A DNA stretch of 64,000 bases from Daucus carota subsp. sativus (lineage: Eukaryota > Streptophyta > Magnoliopsida > Apiales > Apiaceae), in the NCBI RefSeq assembly GCF_001625215.2, contig NC_030383.2, positions 13,838,779-13,902,778 on the forward strand, written 5' to 3'. Both the position numbers and the translations under genes were made by a program. Below, one piece after another: positions 56,396-64,000 of the stretch; positions within the stretch are counted from its first letter, which is position 1; every line of letters starts with the position of its first letter. The notes under the pieces are model-generated. The model made no database searches. It was given only the letters and a program-made list of their open reading frames with translations, and had not been told where the DNA came from.

Positions 56396-56661
56396 TCCAA
56401 AATCTAAATCGATTTGTATCTGAAGAATACTGTTATTGATGTTTGTCTTTTTTCACTAATTTTTGGCTTTGGTCGTTCAAAACTGACGTCCGTGTCGGCC
56501 ATCATTCACGGGCTGAAAACGCTTTCGTCTTTAATCAACAACTCTGTATATGTCCATACTACTTTTGTATGTAGATGAGAATTTAGAGGGCCACTTTGGA
56601 ATTAACTTGTCCCAAAACCATATACACTTCTGTTATGTTTTCCGGAACAAAAATAAGAAGA
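56396..56661. promoter_or_regulatory. Upstream region of the PAP gene
   Basis: The likely promoter is very short before a run of four Stowaway elements begins, so these may supply or interrupt its control sequence (inference). Confidence 0.4.
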
Positions 56662-56663
56662 TA

Positions 56664-56913
56664 CTTCCTCCGTTCCAATTTACATGTCCATTTTGAAGAA
56701 TTTTTTTTGTTTCAAATTACTTGTCCACTCCAAATTTCAATGCAAAATCATATTTCCTAAGTCAATTCTCCTCCACATATCTCTTATTTATATTTCTTAT
56801 ATCAATCCCACACCACATATTATGCTCATTTAATGCAATTAATTTGTAAACAACCACTTCTGTTAAACTGTGTGATTTTTTAAAAGTGGACATCTAATTT
56901 GAAACGGAGGGAG
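56664..56913. mobile_element. Stowaway MITE
   Basis: Ends CTTCCTCCGTTCC...GAAACGGAGGGAG, TA duplications on both sides. Confidence 0.85.
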
Positions 56914-56978
56914 TACTTTAAATATTAGAAGCGGATGTAATTATGAATCGCACCTCGATATTTTCGTTAAAAAAATAT

Positions 56979-57197
56979 TCCTTCCATCCCAAATTAGATG
57001 AACTAGTTGACTTTGAACACGCAAGGTGCATTGACCATCTAGTTTCGAAATTTATTTTTTAAAATTTTCTTTTGTTAACACAAATTTCATATTTAAATTT
57101 TTATTTGCAAAAATAAAATTTTAAAAATAAGTAATGTAGCTATGCGGTCAATGGATGCCCAAAGTCAACGAGTTCATGTAATTTGGGATGGAGGGAG
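56979..57197. mobile_element. Stowaway MITE
   Basis: Ends TTCCTTCCATCCCAAATTA...TAATTTGGGATGGAGGGAG, flanked by TA. Abuts the next element. Confidence 0.8.
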
Positions 57198-57199
57198 TA

Positions 57200-57417
57200 C
57201 TTCCTCTGTATCAATTTTCTGCACGTAATTTAAGGTGCACGAAAAACATACATCTACACATTATTTTTCAAATTTTCTTTTTTTGAATAAAAATATAGAT
57301 GTTAAACTTTTATTCAGAAAAAGAAAATTTGAAAATTAATATGTAGAAGTATGATTTTTTTACACCTCAAATTACGTGAAAAAAGTCAAAATGACAATTA
57401 TTTTGGGACAAAGGGAG
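57200..57417. mobile_element. Stowaway MITE, abutting the previous one
   Basis: Ends CTTCCTCTGTATC...GGGACAAAGGGAG with TA on each side. The left TA (57198-57199) is shared with the neighbour, showing one element inserted at the TA edge of another. Confidence 0.75.
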
Positions 57418-57515
57418 TAAACTTATAGCAGAATTTCGAAAAAATTAATCCTCAATCCATTCTTTTAATCCATTAAATATAGTAACACGTTTTCCATAAA
57501 AAATGCATATTATGT

Positions 57516-57984
57516 GGGCGTTTGGGAGCGGGACTTCTGGGCTTAAAAGCTCAGAAGCCCGCTTCCTCTAATGTGGTGGACCGTTTGGCAAAAACTGTGA
57601 AGGGCTCAATTATGGGGAAAAAAAGCTCTGAAAAGAAGCTATGATATGTAGCTTTTTTTTTACTCAACTTCTTTAATCAGCTTTTTTCTAACATAAAATC
57701 ATACATTCGTTCCGTCCTATCAGGTTCTTTAGGTTACTTTTTAGCAAGCATTTTAAGATTCAAATTTAGATTATTCATGTACAAATGATTTATTTATAAA
57801 TTAATTTAAAATAATAATTTTCAGACTAACTTATAAGTTAAGTTATCCAAACACTTAAAAAATTATAAGTTACGGTATCCAAACACTTGTAATAGCTTAA
57901 AAGTCCAGAATTACTTTTCACTTTTAATCAACTTTTTTACTTTAAGCAATAAGTCACTTCTTTTAAGCTCAGCCAAACAGCCCC
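57516..57984. mobile_element. Possible hAT MITE
   Basis: Begins GGGCGTTTGGGAGCGGGACT and ends AGCCAAACAGCCCC, inverted-like. Interior has AAGCTC/GAGCTT repeats. No clean target duplication. Confidence 0.4.
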
Positions 57985-58053
57985 ATATCATTAGAATTGC
58001 GTCCCTCCATTGAAAGTGAAAATTATCGTTAGAATTTTGGAGGCAAGTTGATA

Positions 58054-58357
58054 CTCCCTCCGTCCCTATTTATCTGTCCACTTTGGAAGTTAAAATTTGT
58101 CCCTATTTATCTGTTCATTTATACTTTCAAAACTAATTTAATGATAGTTTTTCAAATATATCTTCATAATTTCAATTTTCAAGGCTTGACTTATTTAAAA
58201 TTTGGTTGAATTTATGTTTTCAAGACATAAAGTAGGAGTATTCCACCATTTTCAAGATATTAATTAGAGGTATTTAATGAAAAAGTTTACACAATCAATT
58301 ATTCCTTGGTATGTGTTTTTTTTTCCAAAGTGGACAGATAAATAGGGACGGAGGGAG
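58054..58357. mobile_element. Stowaway MITE
   Basis: Ends CTCCCTCCGTCCCTATTTAT...ATAAATAGGGACGGAGGGAG, TIRs of more than 30 bp, TA duplications at 58052-58053 and 58358-58359. Good preservation suggests a young copy. Confidence 0.9.
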
Positions 58358-58983
58358 TATCTTTTTATGTTATACATGGATATATCTTGAGTGGACTCTC
58401 CTAGTCTTGTTATTTTATTCCAGCCCAGTCTTGTTTCTTCTTAGATTGAGTGTATTATAGAAAATTTATAGTTGTTCAAACAATATCGACTAACAAAATG
58501 CAGGCCGTCGGTTGTTGATCGAAAATGTCAATATTTCTGGTGATTGCATGAAGCTCTGTATCCTCATATTGCTTCAAAGAATCAACCATTTTGAAGTCAA
58601 ACCAAAGACACTTAAAAAGTGCAAGATGCAAGTGGTTCATACTTGTAAATTTGCTAACATGTATTAATTACTGCATATTATAGAATGGATAATGATATTA
58701 GGCTACTTCTTGTGAAATAAAGATTCTGATTAAGTATTGTGTTTATATGCAAGCGTACTATTATATGTATGATAGTATGAACTTGAACGAATCTTTTACA
58801 AGTTGTAATATCAATAAATATGAGTATGAGCTAATAATCTGAAACACAAACTTTAAGAAGAAAGATGCAAAGATTCTAAAAATTACTTGTCAAAAAGACC
58901 ATAAAAATCTTTTTTATTCCTCTTTACAAATATACAAATGGACGATAATGTTTTCAACCAGTGTTTTACCACTATATAATAAA

Positions 58984-59298
58984 GGGATCAGGTCCCTGGC
59001 AGCCGTATGCCAGGGACTGGTTAACCAGCATCCAACATCCTGGCCGTTGGATGCATATCCAGCGGCCAGGATCATATTAAAACTTTAATATGTCCAGCGC
59101 TTTTTTAGCGTTGGACGGGGATTCCTATGTCCATCGCTAAAAAAGCGCTGGACATGGGAATCCCCGTCCAGCGCTAAAAAAGCGCTGCACATATTAAAAT
59201 TTTAATATGATCCTGGCCGCTGGATATGCATCCAACGGTCCAGAAACTGATTGTTATATAACTCGTCCACAGCATCCGGCTGCTGTGGACCGCCTCCC
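58984..59298. mobile_element. Foldback MITE with 9-bp TSD and deep palindrome
   Basis: TSD TATAATAAA at 58975-58983 and 59299-59307. The whole 315-bp element folds on itself: the ends (GGGATCAGGTCC / GGACCGCCTCCC) pair with mismatches, and the middle repeats CCAGCGCTAAAAAAGCGCTG and ATCCTGGCCGCTGGAT in both orientations. The TSD size suggests a MULE-related foldback. Confidence 0.75.
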
Positions 59299-59307
59299 TA
59301 TAATAAA

Positions 59308-60320
59308 TAGTTAAAGCCAATTTCAAAAAGAGTTGATAGAAATAAATACCCAACCATATGTCATAACAAACGAAAACAATAGACTTTCAATACTCATACT
59401 CAATGCCATTGAATCCAGATTGTGTTGGTGAACTGTTTCAAAATACCACCACGAGTAACATTTGCATTGCCTACTCCAAATTGGTCAATGTAGACTTGCT
59501 TATGGCCTCCATTTGCTTGCTCCTTTCACAAGCTTTTTGCTTATGTTTTCTTAAGACCGCTTCCCTTGTTGCTTGTATTTTAGGTCCTTTATGCGGTTGA
59601 CAGTGCTTCGTCTCACTATCTTTCTTCAGCCATTTCTACAATGAAAATGAGTAAAAACACAATAATTCCAATTAGAAAGGTCATTAAGATGTCTATTAAG
59701 TGCCCTAACTATATGTTTTCATGAAAATTGTGTTGTGATAAAAGAATAGTTCAGTGAAATCAATTTGAAATCTATGAATGATATTCGAAAAAGATGAGCT
59801 GAATAAATATTTTTGTTTTAACTCAAAAGTGGCTTTTCAAGTTAAGCATTTTGATTTACTTTCAATTATATATATATTCTTTGAATCTCATACATATTGA
59901 TTTATACATTAGATAACTCTTTGAGCTACATATGTTCGTGTCTAATTCAGAATTTATTTGTATTTGGAGTATTATGATTCAACTTAAAATTTATATCTTG
60001 TGATCAGGGATGACAAGAGGTCGGATCGATTCTGGTTTTTTAAGATCTAAACACGATCTAATATACGAGAGAGGATGTAAGAGTGAAAAGACTTAATTAA
60101 TGAAGGGAATGAAGATTGAATAGCGGAGAAGAATGGAATCCTAATTTTAAAAGTCAGCTCTCTATGCCAACTTGCTTATTTTGTTAGTGAGGCATGGGCT
60201 CGCTTGAGTCATATTATTATTTATAAAAGTTATTTATTTTTGAAAATATTATGTAATTATATATATTTTTTTAAAAAAATGACATATCTATACAAATATA
60301 TAATCATCAATATACTTATA
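59308..60320. other. Non-coding stretch
   Basis: AT-rich. A 65-residue frame at 59403 has no recognisable family and poor context. No feature supported. Confidence 0.35.
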
Positions 60321-60322
60321 TA

Positions 60323-61305
60323 AAGGAGAAGCGAGGGGCGTGTAGGTGGCGCCTCTCAAATCACTTCGTTCTATTTTTCCAAATTTTCGGAATTTTTGGA
60401 TGAAAAATATCAAAAATTAGAACTACCTTTTTTAGTTTCGGGTATATTAGAAGCAAGTTTCAGAATCTGATTTTGTTTCAGATTATTTATGGAATATATT
60501 AGTTTGAAAGTTTTAATCTGATTTTGTTTCAAATTATTTAATTATGGGAAAGAGTAGCACACAAGTCTCTCTGCAGCTATAAATACCCCTATGGATTGTA
60601 GAATTTTGGATCATCTAAACACAACCTCCTCTGTCTCAATACCACAACTCTAGCTCTCTCTGGTGATAGTTCTCTTGCTTGATTTCTAACTCGGTGGTGC
60701 CGTTCTTCTGCAACGATAAGTGAAGGCTGTTTATATATTATTAAAAATAATAAAGGTTGTTGCAAGCAAAGGTAGTTATAGATCGATATGTGGGAGTCGA
60801 CAAATTGAAATAGGGGAAAAAATTATAGTTTTGACATGATATTGATGGATGATATCAATAAATTTAACTATTAGTGATGTATGTTTGTTGGTTATTCTTT
60901 TATAATATTTGTTTTGTTAATCGGACATGTTTGTTGTTGTTAGTTTTTATATGATTTACTTTGTATATAGGACAATATGGTGGAGAAGCGAGGGCGTGTA
61001 GGTGGCGCCTCTCACGTCGCTCCGTTCTATTTTTCTAATTTTCTGGAATTTTTGGATGAAAACTATCAAAAATTAAAACTACCTTTTTTAGTTTCGGGTA
61101 TATTAGAAGCAAGTTTCAGAATCTAATTTTGTTTCAGATTATTTACGGAATATAGTAGCTTGAAAGTTTTAATCTGATTTTTTTTCATATTATTTAATTA
61201 TGGGAAAGAGTAGCACACAAGTTTCTCTACACCTATAAATAGATCGTAAGATTTTGGATCATCTAAACACAACCTCCTCTCTCTCAATACTACAACCTCA
61301 CGGAT
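60323..61305 (+). repeat. Direct repeat pair of about 325 bp
   Basis: Copy 1 about 60323-60649 and copy 2 about 60982-61305 share AGAAGCGAGG, GCGTGTAGGTGGCGCCTCTC, TAGTTTCGGGTATATTAGAA, GGGAAAGAGTAGCACACAAG, a TATAAATA box and CTAAACACAACCTCCTCT. The TATA box and leader-like sequence suggest a duplicated promoter/5' UTR, from a gene or a transposon. No TG...CA ends or TSD, so I do not call LTRs. Confidence 0.6.
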
Positions 61306-61469
61306 TTAAGTTAGATGTTTTTGTGCACAATCAATCCAAAAAAATTGACGGAAGGTGACAATGTAAGAACGTGATTACTTTAAAAAAAACACAAATAAAA
61401 TTAAGATTCGTCGTACTTTAAATTGTTAATTACCTGTATAAATTTATTTTTATATTTTCACCATGAATT

Positions 61470-62540
61470 ATGTAACACCCTCATCTTAAATTAAGACGAG
61501 GAGTTACCTAGAAATCCAAAACCTGGTAACAGAGCGCTAATATATTCGAAACAATAATAAACAGGTCTAATAATTCCTCAAATGATTTAAATCCTCCAAA
61601 ATAATTAAATCCGAATAATGCGAATAAATAGAATCTCTAACAATAAAATCCGAATAAATGCTAGAAGTCCATAATCCTAAACAATGCGAAAAGAAAGGGC
61701 TGCTCTCCATCACACAGTCCTGAATCCCCCTAAGTACCTGCCAGAAGAAGAATACGGCATGAGTCAAATGCCCAGTACGGATTGGAAGTATTTACAAAAC
61801 AAGAAACATTTAAAATATTTTGACAGTAATATAAATCAGTTATTTTAAAATAACAGGCTGAAACAACAAGGGGTTAGGATATTTCATACCGAGATCAAAT
61901 CAGAACATATACGGATACACACATCATAGGGTACCTAATGTGTGCAACAAATCGGATAACGTGTACGACATATACAACGTCACCACAAATCATATCAAAC
62001 TGAACTGGGTGCACCCACGTATCCTGAACAAATAATCAAAATGGCCAAAGCTCCTCTCAAGAGCTAACAGAAGGATACGCCGTGACCAATCACACTGTCA
62101 CGGAAGTGTCATGTCAATGGTGCCGCAAAGACATGGCTGTAGTACCCCTACAGCTGGGTAACTCGGTATACCCTATATCTCTCTAAGGGTTCAAACAAAA
62201 CAATTTTCACAACTTTAAAATCACATGTTACAGATATTTCAAATAAACTGAACAAATCATATTTTGTAAAATCTTTGAAAACCGCATAACAAATATTTCA
62301 ATCTTTCAAAACAGATTTTTAAAATATTTTTCGGAAATCAAAACAGATTTTTAAAATATTTTTTGAAATTTAAAACAGTCAAATGAATAGCACAAAACAA
62401 ACTTAGCAAATCGGACAGATCAAAAGAGGACATATCAAAACTATTTAATATCGAAAGGAGTAGCGCTGAATAAGAGGAATAGAATCTGTACCTCGAAAAT
62501 AGCTAATCGAACACTCACGAGACGCCGTAAATAATCCGCG
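61470..62540. other. LTR-like sequence, uncertain
   Basis: Starts TGTAACACCCTCATC, as many plant LTRs do. It is followed by moderately conserved-looking non-coding sequence with no second repeat or internal domain in the window. The right limit is unknown. It could be an old solo LTR or a piece of a larger element. Confidence 0.25.
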
Positions 62541-62742
62541 AAACTCCCGACCCCGAATCTAAATATAAATAAAATATTGGATTAATAAATGATACAATAA
62601 TTTTTGACGTCTACAATATTTATTTAATACCAAGCAGTGAGTTTAAACACGCTAACGCATTTCATTGTCTTCAGAAATATTAAAATAATAACCTAATACA
62701 TGACACCTGTAATTAATAACCCACCAAACAATATATAAGTTA

Positions 62743-63060
62743 CTAGTATTGATGCCCGCGTTGCAGGGCTTTGAAACTGAAATAAAATTTACTGAAATGA
62801 GGAAGTCATACATTTGCATTTGGCTTGCAGGAGAAAGCAGCATAGCATAGCGTTACAAATTGATAATCAAACAAAACGATATAAAACTGTTCTTCGTGAG
62901 ACCTTGTTGAATGTTGATGAGCCTGGTTCAAGAGCTAAAGGTTGATGAATGGTGGATGATGTTGCTAGTGTGTCTTCGATTGTTGTATGCTGCATTAGTA
63001 TGTTTGGTACCGATTCGTGTTAAAGGTCGTGGTACTGAGTCAGTTTATCTAACTTCACCT
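62743..63060 (-). mobile_element. Possible Helitron 3' terminus
   Basis: On the minus strand a hairpin GCCCTGCAACGCGGGC is followed about 10 nt later by CTAG and a host T (62743-62746). It resembles the clear Helitron end at 5357. No matching 5' TC end was found, so the extent given is arbitrary. Confidence 0.35.
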
Positions 63061-63219
63061 TTAATTCGATTGCTTAATATATAATAAACCAATACTTAAA
63101 TTTAAAAAAAAATACTTTATTCAAATATAATATTTAAATCTAAAGTAGAATTTTATGAAATACATATTTTACTTAATGTAATTGAAAGAAACGAAGCACT
63201 TATCATTATTCAAATGGAT

Positions 63220-63470
63220 TACTTTCTTGACACATTTGAACATATAGCAATTGGATTGTTGCTGGGCTTTGAATTTTGAAAAAAAATTTAGTCGACAAAG
63301 TAACTTGGACATTTAGCAATTGGATTGTACTGAGCACCATATAGCATAATAATATGATCAAAATTGGAATATTAATTCATAAATATAATTTCTAAGATAT
63401 TCTCGGATGGACATTTAGCAATTGGATTATACTGAACACCATATAACATTGTATCTAAGATATTCTCGGG
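63220..63470. repeat. Imperfect tandem repeat, about 103-bp period
   Basis: GGACATTTAGCAATTGGATT, then TACTGA(G/A)CACCATATA, occurs at 63307 and 63411, with a partial third copy near 63235. CTAAGATATTCTCGG flanks each unit. Confidence 0.65.
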
Positions 63471-63540
63471 TGAGACAGGGTCGAACCCAGGATTAGGGAC
63501 GACATAGGATAAACTCTTAACTACTGAGTTATTCTTGTTT
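63440..63540 (-). mobile_element. tRNA-derived SINE remnant
   Basis: On the minus strand an A-box-like TAACTCAGTAGTTAAGAG is followed 27 nt later by a B box GGGTTCGACCCTG, the Pol III promoter layout of plant SINE heads. Tail and target duplication not resolved. Confidence 0.5.
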
Positions 63541-64000
63541 ACAAACTTAGTTATAAATCAAAGAAGATTCTAAGAAGTAAGAATCAAAGACCCTTATAAT
63601 AAATGCATTTCATCAAACACCTCATTAACAATTCATTTAATGATTTATCGTTATAAGTATGACATTGCCAATAAATATTGATAACATAAAAAATTATCAT
63701 GTGATATATATAATTTTATTATAACCAAAATATATTAGTTTCAACAACTTCTCGGCATTGCCTTGGGCGATACCTCGACTTCTATCTATCAATACCGATA
63801 AAGTCATATTTAAATAATTCAATTTAAATAAATTCATAAAAATACATTAATTATATTTAAAAAGTGTAACATAAGATATTATTCAATTTTTTTACAAAAT
63901 GCTAATATATCGCAAATTTATACAATTAATATTGTTTATATATCATAATAAGATACAATGAGCAATTTAGATTATCTAAAAAAAAGTGTTTATAGCTTCT
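63541..64000. other. AT-rich right edge
   Basis: No gene or repeat recognised to the end of the window. Confidence 0.4.

Noticed and set aside
62652-62843. Short ORF near the right edge
   Set aside because: AT-rich random frame crossing a candidate Helitron end.

Overview
This is nuclear DNA of a flowering plant, most likely a eudicot. It has GT-AG introns, plant-only gene families (phloem protein 2 lectin, RLCK-VII kinase, Ole e 1, PHD-Myb, FAX/TMEM14, plant purple acid phosphatase) and a dense, AT-rich load of plant transposons. I cannot place it more finely. All gene models were built by eye from splice signals and family motifs.

Host genes, left to right: a Spg1/Tem1-like small GTPase (minus, 3' end cut by the window edge); a PP2/Nictaba-type lectin that lacks the usual F-box (minus, 10889-12320); two convergent plant-specific unknowns whose stop codons overlap at 23631-23634; an RLCK-VII (PBL-type) kinase (minus, 26599-28296); a cluster of three C/D box snoRNAs (minus, 30731-31235) with a telo-box/site II promoter; an Ole e 1/extensin-like secreted protein (plus, 31585-34006); a PHD-finger plus Myb/telobox-type protein (plus, 35740-41202) that carries a tandem duplication creating two interchangeable Myb exons; a FAX/TMEM14 membrane protein (minus, 42074-46167); and a purple acid phosphatase (minus, 52910-56395).

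Mobile DNA: 2.5-9.6 kb is a nest in which a long-TIR element holds a 2.1-kb solo LTR with a GC-rich minisatellite, a Helitron and a 3.2-kb MULE. At 13.1-15.4 kb is a Pack-MULE-like element holding a LINE tail. At 15.8-21.1 kb is a decayed MuDR-type transposase gene whose last exon has been copied as a near-identical inverted repeat, giving a hairpin of about 1 kb that resembles the maize Mu killer arrangement. At 46.6-51.6 kb is a nearly pristine MuDR-type element (127-bp TIRs with one mismatch, perfect 9-bp TSD) with an uninterrupted transposase gene and a second, convergent gene for a GRF zinc-finger/membrane-anchored protein, an analogue in layout of maize mudrA/mudrB. Stowaway, PIF/Harbinger and hAT MITEs, a TRIM and two ultra-short poly(A) insertions fill introns and spacers. 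The right end (59.3-64 kb) has repeats and transposon remnants but no gene I can support.

The most interesting systems are the transposase hairpin, the two-gene MULE, the snoRNA cluster and the mutually exclusive Myb exons.
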